Shown: piece after piece, positions 15,307-24,268 of the stretch
How the letters are laid out: each line of letters opens with the position of its first letter
Numbering within the stretch: position 1 is the stretch's first letter
Assembly: GCA_028688015.1 (NCBI GenBank)
Contig: JAQTZB010000003.1
Location: 310,001-374,000, forward strand
Direction: 5' to 3'
DNA from: Elusimicrobiales bacterium
Lineage (GTDB): Bacteria; Elusimicrobiota; Elusimicrobia; Elusimicrobiales; UBA9959
DNA length: 64,000 nucleotides
Translations under genes and position numbers: made by a program
The notes under the pieces: generated by a model
The model's input: the letters and a program-made list of their open reading frames with translations, nothing else
Database searches by the model: none
What the model was told of the DNA's origin: nothing

Positions 15307-16560
15307 ATGAATACCGGACAGGCGTATACCGGAAACTTCGCGAGGGGCGGGTATGAACTGCTTTTCCTGGTCTTCATGCTGGGCATCGCCTTCCTGCTGC
15401 GCGGGAACCCCCTTATAGTCTACCCCGACATCCTCTACCTGTTCCTCATGCTGACCGGCGGCAACCTGCTGTTCAACCTGCTGGCGCCCAGGCTGCGCGG
15501 CGGGGAGGCCTGGGTGGTGGAGCTGGCGCTGCTGCTGAACATGCTGCTGGCTACGGACATAATTAAGGCGTCCGGCGGCGGAGAGTCCTACTTTTGGGTG
15601 CTGTACCTGCTGCCCGTCTTCACGGCCGCGCTGGCGGTCAAGCTGTTCGACGTGGTGAGCGCGCTGCTGTTCTGCTGCCTGGCCGTGGTCTATTTCAGCA
15701 AGCCGTTGCAGAGCTGGGACGTGGCGGAAGGGTTCTCCGTCGCGGTGAAGCTCGCCATCCTGGTCTTCTCCGCTGCCGTGCTCTACCGCACCGCCAGTTC
15801 GCGGCAGCAGTCGGAGGAGGTGCTCGCCGCTAAAAAGGCCGAGGCCGAGCGGCTGCTGGCCGAGCTGGAAGAGAAGCGAGAATGCATGGTCGCCGGGGCT
15901 TCGGCGAACGAAGTGGGCACCCTGATCTCCGGCGTACTGCACGACCTCGGGAGCCCGCTGTCGGTGATAATGATCGGCGCCGAGATCCTGGCCGCAGAGG
16001 AGGCCTATGACAAGGACTCCGTGCAGCGCATGGCGCGCGCCGCCAGGCACGCCATAGAGATGGTCGGCAACGCCATGGGGATAGTAAAGGGGCGGGAGTA
16101 TGTCTTCGCGAAGGACAGTTTCCCGGAGGCGGCGCGGGGCGCGATGCTGCTGGCTGATTTCCTGGCCAGGAAAAAGAAGGTGCGGATCCTGGCCGAGATC
16201 TCCAAGGACATTCCGCAGGCCGTCATAAGCCGGGTCCACATCCAGCGGGTGCTCACTAACCTTCTCAACAACGCCGTCTCCTATTCCCCAGAAGGCGGGG
16301 CGGTCTCGCTGCTGGCCGGGTACGAGGGCGGGCGGATAACAGGCCGCGTGCAGGATTCCGGGCCCGGCTTCCCGGAAAACATCCTGCGCAGCGGCGTGAA
16401 GGCGTTCTCTACCACCCGTAAGGGGGAAGGCGGGACGGGCCTGGGCCTCTTCGTCGCCAGGGAAATACTCAGAAAGCACGGCGGGCGGCTGCTGCTTTCC
16501 AACGCGCCCGGCGGCGGCGGCCGCGTAAATTTCGAGATCCCGGTCTCCGGGCCGCAGTAA
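15307..16560 (+). CDS. Membrane histidine kinase with a multi-helix sensor
   Basis: The 417 aa protein has five or six hydrophobic helices in residues 17-160. A coiled linker (AAKKAEAERLLAELEEK) follows, then the H-box GVLHDLGSPLSV (His212) and HATPase_c motifs NLLNNAVSYS, DSGPGFP and GGTGLGLFVAR. The sensor region has no visible periplasmic domain, so the stimulus is probably within the membrane. It is the last gene of the signalling island and lies 29 nt after the tandem receiver gene, its probable phosphorylation target. Confidence 0.88.
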   Translation: MNTGQAYTGNFARGGYELLFLVFMLGIAFLLRGNPLIVYPDILYLFLMLTGGNLLFNLLAPRLRGGEAWVVELALLLNMLLATDIIKASGGGESYFWVLYLLPVFTAALAVKLFDVVSALLFCCLAVVYFSKPLQSWDVAEGFSVAVKLAILVFSAAVLYRTASSRQQSEEVLAAKKAEAERLLAELEEKRECMVAGASANEVGTLISGVLHDLGSPLSVIMIGAEILAAEEAYDKDSVQRMARAARHAIEMVGNAMGIVKGREYVFAKDSFPEAARGAMLLADFLARKKKVRILAEISKDIPQAVISRVHIQRVLTNLLNNAVSYSPEGGAVSLLAGYEGGRITGRVQDSGPGFPENILRSGVKAFSTTRKGEGGTGLGLFVAREILRKHGGRLLLSNAPGGGGRVNFEIPVSGPQ

Positions 16561-16579
16561 ACCCGCCTTGTAAGGCCCG

Positions 16580-16604
16580 CCCCGCGGACTCCCCCTCCGC
16601 GGGG
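16580..16604. terminator. GC-rich hairpin after the signalling island
   Basis: CCCCGCGGA (16580-16588) pairs with TCCGCGGGG (16596-16604) within a larger GCCCGC/GCGGGC repeat. No T-tract follows, so it may be a weak or factor-dependent terminator. Confidence 0.4.
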
Positions 16605-16655
16605 AGCGGCTTTGCCCGGCGGGCTTACTCCAAAATTGATAAAATTCATTACACG

Positions 16656-17864
16656 ATGAGCGACCTGCTTGACCGCTGGCGCCGGGCGGACCCGGCCTTC
16701 AAGGCCTTCCTGCTCGGGGTCTTCTTTCTCGGCATCAACTCCGGCGTGATCTCCAACGCCTTCAACAATTATCTCAACGACACCCTCAGCCTGACCGAGA
16801 AGCAGCGCGGCTTCCTGGAATTCCCGCGCGAGCTGCCGGGCTTCCTGCTGATCTTCATGACGGGCCTGCTGGCGGCGCTGCCGGTGCGGCACTGGGCCGT
16901 GATCACCAGCCTGCTCACCGCCGTGGGCGTGGCGGGGCTGGCCTTCCTGTCGCCGGGGTATAACTCCATGCTCGTCTGGATGCTGCTGTGGAGCACGGGC
17001 GGCCACCTGTTCATGACGGTGGAGAGCGTGATGGGGCTGCGCTTCGCAAAAGAGGGCGGGCACGGCCGGCGCCTGGGGCAGATCAGCGGCATGACCAACT
17101 TTGCGGCTATCGCGGGCGCCGGCTTCGTCTGGGCGATGGCCAAGGTGGCCGGCCCCGCGCTGTATAAATGGTCCTTCGGCGCCGCGGCCCTGGCGTCGCT
17201 GGCCTCGGCCTTCCTGTTCGCCCGCATGAAGAAAGGCGGCGAGGAGGGCGCGCCCGGAGGCCGGCGCTTCGTCTTCCGCTGGAAGTACAAGTGGTACTAC
17301 CTGCTGAACATCCTCTTCGGCGCGCGCAAGCAGATCTTCCTCACCTTCGCCCCGTGGGTGCTGGTGACGCAGTACGGCGCCAGCCCCGCCGTGATGGCGG
17401 CCCTCGGCATGGCCGCGGCCGGTCTGGGCGTGGTCTTCCGGCAGGCCTTCGGGGCGCTGACGGACAGGATAGGGGAGCGCCGGATGTTCCTCGCGGATTC
17501 CCTGATACTGCTGTTCATCTGCGCCGGCTTCGCGTTCGCCACCGTCAGGCCCCTGCTCTACGCCATCTTCATCCTCGACAGCCTGATGTTCGCAACGCGG
17601 ATAGCCCGCACCACCTACCTCAACCGCATAGCGGAAGAGAAGTCGCACATAGCGCCAACGGTCTCCTTCGGCGTGACCATCGACCACGCGGTTTCCATGG
17701 CCGTGCCCGCCGCCGGCGGCCTGCTGTGGGCGGCCTACGGCTACCGGTCGGTGTTCCTCGCGGCCTCGCTGCTGGCGGTGGCCGGCTTCCTGGCCGCGCT
17801 GGCCGTGGACGACGGGAAAAAAAAGAACACGCCGCCGCTGCCGGCGCCGCTGGCCGCCGACTGA
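16656..17864 (+). CDS. Major facilitator superfamily transporter
   Basis: The 402 aa protein has about 12 hydrophobic helices with a central loop (residues ~185-210, basic, KYKWYYLLN). The loop GALTDRIGERRMF matches the family's G-x3-D-R-x-G-R-R signature between helices. It is a secondary transporter in the cytoplasmic membrane with unknown substrate. It stands alone between the signalling island and ettA. Confidence 0.82.
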   Translation: MSDLLDRWRRADPAFKAFLLGVFFLGINSGVISNAFNNYLNDTLSLTEKQRGFLEFPRELPGFLLIFMTGLLAALPVRHWAVITSLLTAVGVAGLAFLSPGYNSMLVWMLLWSTGGHLFMTVESVMGLRFAKEGGHGRRLGQISGMTNFAAIAGAGFVWAMAKVAGPALYKWSFGAAALASLASAFLFARMKKGGEEGAPGGRRFVFRWKYKWYYLLNILFGARKQIFLTFAPWVLVTQYGASPAVMAALGMAAAGLGVVFRQAFGALTDRIGERRMFLADSLILLFICAGFAFATVRPLLYAIFILDSLMFATRIARTTYLNRIAEEKSHIAPTVSFGVTIDHAVSMAVPAAGGLLWAAYGYRSVFLAASLLAVAGFLAALAVDDGKKKNTPPLPAPLAAD

Positions 17865-17928
17865 CCTCCCCCGGGGCCTCCGGATTTGGGATAATGTAGT
17901 TAACAACCGAAGTTCCAAGGATAAACCC

Positions 17929-19617
<1,689 letters not shown>

Positions 19618-19625
19618 GCGGGCGC

Positions 19626-19658
19626 AAAAAAACCGCCGGGAAAGCCCGGCGGTTTTTT
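19626..19658. terminator. Bidirectional intrinsic terminator after ettA
   Basis: A 10-bp stem (19631-19640 with 19645-19654) has A-runs on the left and T-runs on the right, so it can serve both ettA and the convergent ACT gene. Confidence 0.9.
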
Positions 19659-19676
19659 ATTTTTAACGAGGGCTGG

Positions 19677-20087
19677 CTATTTGCCGTTCAACTCGGCCTT
19701 GAGGATCTCCAGCGCCTTGTCCACGTCGGAGGCGTTCATCAGCAGGCGGCCGGTGTGTCCGGTGTCCGCGGTGCCGTAGACCGTGGTGATATTTATGTTG
19801 TGCTCGCCCAGGAGCTTGGTCATGCGCATCAGCTGGCCGGGCTTGTCCTGCAGCTCCACCGAGATCATCTGCGTCTCGATGGTGGTGAAGCCTGCGCCGG
19901 TCAGGATGTGGCTGACCTTGCGGTCGGCGTCCACGGCCACGCGCACCACGCCCGAGTCGTCGCGGATCTCGGAGGCGATGCCGATGATGTTGACGCCCTC
20001 GTTGGCGAACAGCTCCACGAACTTGGAGAGCGCGCCCGGGACGTTGGGCAGGAACACGGTGTATTGCCTGATAAGTTTTACCGACAT
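19677..20087 (-). CDS. Tandem ACT-domain protein
   Basis: The start at 20087 (MSVKLIRQYTVFLPN) gives 136 aa made of two ACT domains: residues ~6-65 (LPNVPGALSKFVELFANEGVNI) and ~72-130 (LQDKPGQLMRMTKLLGEHNINI). ACT domains bind amino acids or related small ligands. Stand-alone pairs like this are usually ligand-binding regulators of amino-acid metabolism. There is no catalytic domain. GGAG lies just upstream of this start, and the longer reading frame is rejected. Confidence 0.85.
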   Translation of the reverse strand: MSVKLIRQYTVFLPNVPGALSKFVELFANEGVNIIGIASEIRDDSGVVRVAVDADRKVSHILTGAGFTTIETQMISVELQDKPGQLMRMTKLLGEHNINITTVYGTADTGHTGRLLMNASDVDKALEILKAELNGK

Positions 20088-20174
20088 GGTCGCTCCGGCT
20101 GCCTGGAATCGGGCGAAAGCCCGTTCTCCATTAAATAACTTTTTAAGCCCGCGGGGCAAGGCGCGGGAAAGTTA

Positions 20175-20180
20175 TATAAT
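20175..20180 (+). promoter_or_regulatory. -10 element next to a start codon
   Basis: TATAAT at 20175-20180 lies 8 nt before ATG 20189, with no ribosome site between. No good -35 is visible. It may give a leaderless mRNA. Confidence 0.4.
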
Positions 20181-20188
20181 AAATTTTA

Positions 20189-20725
20189 ATGAAGCTGCTG
20201 CCTGAAGGAAAGTCCAGGGCGCTCTCGGCCGGGGCCCTGGGCGCCGCCGCCGCCTGTGCCGTGATGTCGCTCAAAGCGGGGCGGGACCTGCTCACGCTGC
20301 TCGACGTCTTCGCCACGCCCGCCTTCTACCTGGCCCTCGCGCGTTCCACGCTGCCGGTGGACATGCCGCCGCTGGCCGGCTTCATGGTCCGCCACATGCG
20401 GCTCTTCTTCGTCTTTTCGCTGGTGTTCTGGGCTTCCGGGCTGGCGCTGGCCCTGGGCGTTTGGGCGCGCAGGGAGTGGGGGCGGCGCGGCGCCTACCTG
20501 ATGTTGTACCTGCTGGCGGCCGCCGCGCTGCTGCTGCTGCTATTCCCCTGGCTGGCCGTGCCCCGGCCGCTGGAGTACGGAGGGGTCTCTCTGGCCCCGG
20601 AGTTCAACGCGTCCGTAAAACTGGCGGCCCGGCTGCTCAGGCTGGGCGCGTTTGCGGGGGGCGGGCTCTGCCTGTGGGGGGCGCTGGCGCTGGACCGGGG
20701 GGGTCTGAAGCGCGAGTTTATTTGA
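20189..20725 (+). CDS. Small integral membrane protein of unknown function
   Basis: The 178 aa protein has about four hydrophobic helices (LGAAAACAVMSL region, MRLFFVFSLVFWASGLALALGVW, GAYLMLYLLAAAALLLLLFPWL, LGAFAGGGLCLWGALAL). A short loop before the first full membrane pair contains a cluster of aromatic residues. No family is recognised. It may start without a leader. A promoter for nifU begins at its very end. Confidence 0.6.
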   Translation: MKLLPEGKSRALSAGALGAAAACAVMSLKAGRDLLTLLDVFATPAFYLALARSTLPVDMPPLAGFMVRHMRLFFVFSLVFWASGLALALGVWARREWGRRGAYLMLYLLAAAALLLLLFPWLAVPRPLEYGGVSLAPEFNASVKLAARLLRLGAFAGGGLCLWGALALDRGGLKREFI

Positions 20726-20750
20726 AGACCGGCCCCGTATTTAATAAAAT
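20722..20750 (+). promoter_or_regulatory. Promoter of the nifU-nifS operon
   Basis: TTGAAG (20722-20727), 17 nt, TAAAAT (20745-20750). The roughly 75-nt leader contains a palindrome centred on GGGGTACCCC (20754-20763) and a second GGTACC-related arm near 20780, which may be regulatory. Confidence 0.6.
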
Positions 20751-20832
20751 ATAGGGGTACCCCCTACCTGCCGCTGGCGGTACCCAAACCCCGATTTCTC
20801 CCGGTGCGTTAAAGGACTAAAGAGGTATCATT

Positions 20833-21666
20833 ATGTGGAACTATACTGAAAAAGTGTTCGATCATTTCAAAAACCCCCGCAACGTGGGCGAGGTAGAGAA
20901 GCCGGACGCCGTGGGCGAGGTGGGCAGCATAGTCTGCGGCGACGCGCTGAAGCTTACCCTCAAGATAGACAAGGCCAGCGACACCATAACCGACGCCAAG
21001 TTCAAGACCTTCGGCTGCGCCAGCGCCATAGCGTCTTCTTCCGCCCTGACCGAGATGGTCAAAGGCATGAAGCTGGAAGACGCGGCCAAGATCACCAACC
21101 AGCAGATAGCGGATTTCCTGGGCGGCCTGCCCGGGGAGAAGATGCACTGCTCCGTGATGGGGATGGAAGCCCTGGAGGCCGCGATAAAGAACTACCGCGG
21201 CGGCAAGGCCGAGAAGGTTATAGTCGGCATGGCGGAAAAGGTGGTCTGCAAATGTTTCAGCGTCACCGAGAACGCCATCCTGAAGGCCATAAAGGTGAAC
21301 AACCTGAAGACCGTGGAAGAGGTCACCAATTTCACCAAGGCCGGCGGCGGCTGCGGCCAGTGCAAAGGCGAGATAGAGAAGATCCTGAAGGACTACTGGG
21401 CCGAGGCCGAGCATAAGAAGTTCGCCGCGATGACCGTGGTCGAGAAGATCAAGATGATAGAGAAGGTGCTGGCCGAGGAGATCAACCCCAAGCTGAAGGC
21501 CGACGGCGGCTGGATGGAACTGGTGGACGTACAGGGCCAGAAGATAAAGCTGCGCTTCCTCGGCATGTGCCACGGCTGCCCGTCCTCGGGCGCCACGCTG
21601 AAGAACGTGGTGGAGAAAGAGCTGCGCGAGCGCATCGACCCGGCGATAGAAATAGAAGCGGAGTAG
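20833..21666 (+). CDS. nifU: NifU Fe-S cluster scaffold protein
   Basis: The 277 aa protein has the full three-part NifU layout. An IscU-like domain (residues 1-125) has Cys in VCGDALKL, FGCASAIA and HCSVMGME. A central [2Fe-2S] BFD-like module (about 135-185) has VCKCFS and GGGCGQCKGEI. A C-terminal Nfu domain has MCHGCPSS. It assembles Fe-S clusters and passes them to apo-proteins. nifS follows after 8 nt. No nitrogenase genes are present, so the pair is the general Fe-S system. AGAGG lies 7 nt before ATG. Confidence 0.95.
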   Translation: MWNYTEKVFDHFKNPRNVGEVEKPDAVGEVGSIVCGDALKLTLKIDKASDTITDAKFKTFGCASAIASSSALTEMVKGMKLEDAAKITNQQIADFLGGLPGEKMHCSVMGMEALEAAIKNYRGGKAEKVIVGMAEKVVCKCFSVTENAILKAIKVNNLKTVEEVTNFTKAGGGCGQCKGEIEKILKDYWAEAEHKKFAAMTVVEKIKMIEKVLAEEINPKLKADGGWMELVDVQGQKIKLRFLGMCHGCPSSGATLKNVVEKELRERIDPAIEIEAE

Positions 21667-21674
21667 GGGGGGCT

Positions 21675-22880
21675 ATGGACAAGGTCTATTATTTCGACAA
21701 TAACGCCACCAGCCGCGTGGCGCCGGAAGTGGCCAGGGAGATGGAGCCGTTCTTCAACGACCTCTACGGCAACCCGTCGAGCATGCACTTCTTCGGCGGC
21801 GGCAACCAGAAATACCTGGACCTCGGCCGCGAAAGGGTGGCCAGGCTGCTGGGCTGCGAAACCTCTGAGATAGTCTTTACCAGCTGCGGCACCGAGGCCG
21901 ATTCCACCGCCATCTGGAGCGCCCTGCGCTCCTTCCCCGAGAAGAAGCATTTCATCACGACGAAGGTGGAGCACCCGGCGGTGCTCAACGTCTTCAAATA
22001 CCTGGAGACGCAGGGCTACCGCGTCACCTACCTGCCGGTGGACAGCACCGGTCAGATAAATTTAGAGGACCTGAAGGTCGCGCTCACGCCGGAGACCGCG
22101 CTGGTCTCCATCATGTGGGCCAATAACGAGACCGGCGTGGTCTACCCCGTGGAGGAAGCCGCCCGCATAGTTCACGCCAAGGACGCGCTGTTCCACACCG
22201 ACGCCGTGCAGGCCGTGGGCAAGCTCCCCATTAACCTCAAAGAGACCAAGATAGACATGCTGAGCCTGTCGGGCCACAAGCTGCACGCGCCGAAGGGCAT
22301 AGGCGTGCTCTATGTGCGCAAGGGAGCGCGCTTCGCGCCGTTCCTGATGGGCGGCCACCAGGAGCACGGCCGCCGCGCCGGCACCGAGAACGTGCCGTAT
22401 ATCGCAGGTCTTGGCAAGGCCGCCGAGCTGGCGCAGAACAACCTGGAGAAGGAAAACACTTACGTGAAGGGCCTGCGCGACCGGCTGGAAGCCGGCCTGC
22501 TGAAGATAAATAATTCCCGCGTAAACGGCGGCGGCACTGTCCGTCTGCCCAACACCACCAACATCAGCTTCGAGTACATCGAGGGCGAGAGCATCCTGCT
22601 GATGCTGAGCGAAAAGGGCATCTGCGCCTCTTCCGGCTCAGCCTGCACGTCGGGCTCGCTCGAGCCGTCGCATGTGCTGATGTCCATGGCCGTGCCCCAG
22701 ACCTACGCGCACGGCTCGGTGCGTTTCTCGCTGAGCGTCTACAACACCGAGGAGGAAGTGGACTACATCCTCCGCGAGCTGCCGCCGATCATAGAGCGGC
22801 TGCGCGCCATTTCCCCGTTCGCCGACGGCAAGCCGCTGTTCGGCATGGACGCCTGCGAACCCCACAGCCACAAGCACTGA
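21675..22880 (+). CDS. nifS: Cysteine desulfurase NifS/IscS
   Basis: ATG at 21675 gives MDKVYYFDNNATSRVAPEV, the canonical start, and 401 aa. The PLP-binding lysine is in SLSGHKLHAPKGIG and the active-site Cys in ASSGSACTSGSLEPSHVL; the substrate-site HQEHGRRAGTEN is intact. It removes sulfur from cysteine to give a persulfide for NifU. The C-terminus has an extra His-containing tail (CEPHSHKH). The radical SAM gene starts 16 nt after its stop, so this operon could supply clusters for that enzyme. Confidence 0.95.
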   Translation: MDKVYYFDNNATSRVAPEVAREMEPFFNDLYGNPSSMHFFGGGNQKYLDLGRERVARLLGCETSEIVFTSCGTEADSTAIWSALRSFPEKKHFITTKVEHPAVLNVFKYLETQGYRVTYLPVDSTGQINLEDLKVALTPETALVSIMWANNETGVVYPVEEAARIVHAKDALFHTDAVQAVGKLPINLKETKIDMLSLSGHKLHAPKGIGVLYVRKGARFAPFLMGGHQEHGRRAGTENVPYIAGLGKAAELAQNNLEKENTYVKGLRDRLEAGLLKINNSRVNGGGTVRLPNTTNISFEYIEGESILLMLSEKGICASSGSACTSGSLEPSHVLMSMAVPQTYAHGSVRFSLSVYNTEEEVDYILRELPPIIERLRAISPFADGKPLFGMDACEPHSHKH

Positions 22881-22896
22881 GCGGGCGCGGACAGAA

Positions 22897-23922
22897 ATGA
22901 ACTGGCTCGCCAAGAAAATATTGGAGTTCACCGGAAGCCAGAAGTTTCTGAGTGCGCAATTAGACATAACCGCCGCCTGCAACCTCGACTGCATTCACTG
23001 CTATCAGCCGTACCACGCTTCAGAGAAGGACCTTTCTCTGAGCGACTGGCGCTCGATATTGGACCAATACGGGCTGCTGATTGAAAAGCTTTATTTGCGC
23101 CCGAAGTTCTGCATCAGCGGCGGGGAGCCCACCATTAGCCCCATCTTTAGCGCCATCCTTGCCGAGCTGCATTCCAGGTGGCCGGGCGCGGACGTTACCG
23201 TGCTTACCAATGGGACAAGGCTTTCGTCGCAACTGGTTTCAGACCTGGCCAAGCACAAAGCGGATGTGCAGATCTCCTTGGACGGACCGGACAGGGAGAG
23301 GCACGATGCCGTGCGCGGCCCCGGGGTTTTCGAGAGGGCCCTGGCCGGGTTCGAGCTCCTTCGCGGGGCCGGACTCAGGGTAATCTTTCAGGCGGTGCTT
23401 TCGGACAGAACCGCCCCGTGGATCGAAAGTTTTTTTGCCTTGGCCGGGCAAAAGAACGCCGCAGCGATGAATTTTACCCGGTTCGTGCCGCAAGGCAGGG
23501 GGAAAGCGCTTTCGGAGAACGGCGGGGACCGGCCGCTGCTTGGTAAGGACCTTAAGGTTGCCTACGCCGCTATCGTAGAGGCTTCAGCCAAGAGCGGCGT
23601 CCCGACCGTCACAAATCAGCCGCTGTTCGCGCTGCTGTCGCCGGAACTGGGCGCGCATGGGAAATTCGGCTTCCAGGGGTTAATAATCGACCATAGCGGG
23701 AACCTTAAGGTAACCAGCAGGGCCGATTTTATACTTGGCAACGTCTTTGAGGCCGGGCTTGAAAAATTATTTTTAGATCACCAGGTAATGAAAGATCTCC
23801 GCAACGGTAAGATAGATGGTTGCGGGACCTGCAAAATATACGACCGGTGCGGCGGGGACAGGAACGCTTCTTTTGCGGCCTACGGCAGTTTTTTTAAAAA
23901 AGATCCGGGCTGTTGGCTGTGA
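22897..23922 (+). CDS. Radical SAM/SPASM-like enzyme, cassette A (peptide-modifying type)
   Basis: The 341 aa protein has the radical SAM motif CNLDCIHC (Cys28, Cys32, Cys35), followed by CISGGEPTISP, LTNGTRLS and QISLDGPDRERHDAVRG. The C-terminal part has a Cys-rich region (CGTCKIYDRCGGDRN and FFKKDPGCWL) like SPASM auxiliary-cluster domains. Such enzymes commonly modify ribosomal peptides. It is strongly similar along its length to the product of 27522-28553, with the same last ten residues. Directly downstream lies a 59-codon gene for a signal-peptide-bearing peptide, the likely substrate by position. Function beyond SAM chemistry is inferred. GC and codon use are visibly more relaxed than in nifS. 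Confidence 0.88.
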   Translation: MNWLAKKILEFTGSQKFLSAQLDITAACNLDCIHCYQPYHASEKDLSLSDWRSILDQYGLLIEKLYLRPKFCISGGEPTISPIFSAILAELHSRWPGADVTVLTNGTRLSSQLVSDLAKHKADVQISLDGPDRERHDAVRGPGVFERALAGFELLRGAGLRVIFQAVLSDRTAPWIESFFALAGQKNAAAMNFTRFVPQGRGKALSENGGDRPLLGKDLKVAYAAIVEASAKSGVPTVTNQPLFALLSPELGAHGKFGFQGLIIDHSGNLKVTSRADFILGNVFEAGLEKLFLDHQVMKDLRNGKIDGCGTCKIYDRCGGDRNASFAAYGSFFKKDPGCWL

Positions 23923-23928
23923 AAATTG

Positions 23929-23934
23929 TATAAT
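23929..23934 (+). promoter_or_regulatory. -10 element before small peptide A
   Basis: TATAAT at 23929-23934 lies 27 nt before the peptide start; no clear -35 is seen. It could give the peptide its own transcript in addition to read-through from the radical SAM gene. Confidence 0.4.
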
Positions 23935-23961
23935 TGGGACAGTAGGTGAGGGGTAAATATT

Positions 23962-24141
23962 ATGAAATCAAAAATTAAGCGGTGCTGCCTGATACTTTTG
24001 GCTATGTCTCCGATGCTTGCCGTGGCGTTTGCCGCCAGGTCGGCTTTGGCGATAGAGCAGATCCGCAGCGCTAACGCGACTGATCCGGACCTGGGGTCCT
24101 CTAACGCGGAGAGCTCCGGCGGCGTGCCGACCGATAAATAA
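23962..24141 (+). CDS. Small secreted peptide A, candidate radical SAM substrate
   Basis: ATG at 23962 is preceded by GTGAGGGG and encodes 59 aa. A basic start (MKSKIKRCC) and hydrophobic core (LILLAMSPMLAVAFAA) form a signal peptide. The mature part is short and hydrophilic (SALAIEQIRSANATDPDLG, then SSNAESSGGVPTDK) with no Cys, Tyr or Trp. It shares V-A-F-A-A-x-S-A-L and SGGVxT with the peptide encoded at 30222-30383. Position between a radical SAM enzyme and a solute-binding protein suggests a modified, exported peptide. The absence of Cys in the mature part argues against a sactipeptide-type thioether. Confidence 0.7.
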   Translation: MKSKIKRCCLILLAMSPMLAVAFAARSALAIEQIRSANATDPDLGSSNAESSGGVPTDK

Positions 24142-24160
24142 GCCCGTACGGAGCCGGTTC

Positions 24161-24244
24161 CCGGGCGGGTTCCTTCCTCTGGCTTAAGAGAAGCAACCGC
24201 CCGGTTCTGAATATTGGCGCCATTACATACGCGTGTAATGGCGC
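24161..24244 (+). promoter_or_regulatory. Two hairpins between peptide A and its solute-binding gene
   Basis: CCGGGCGG (24161-24168) pairs with CCGCCCGG (24197-24204). A perfect 11-bp stem pairs 24217-24227 with 24234-24244. No strong T-tract follows, so these may act as mRNA stabilisers or partial attenuators that keep peptide mRNA above downstream mRNA. Confidence 0.6.
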
Positions 24245-24268
24245 TAAATAATTGTGTGGGGCATATTA

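Noticed and set aside
20833-22880. Nitrogen fixation locus
   Set aside because: NifU and NifS are present but no nitrogenase or nif accessory genes are seen; the pair is the housekeeping Fe-S system in many phyla.
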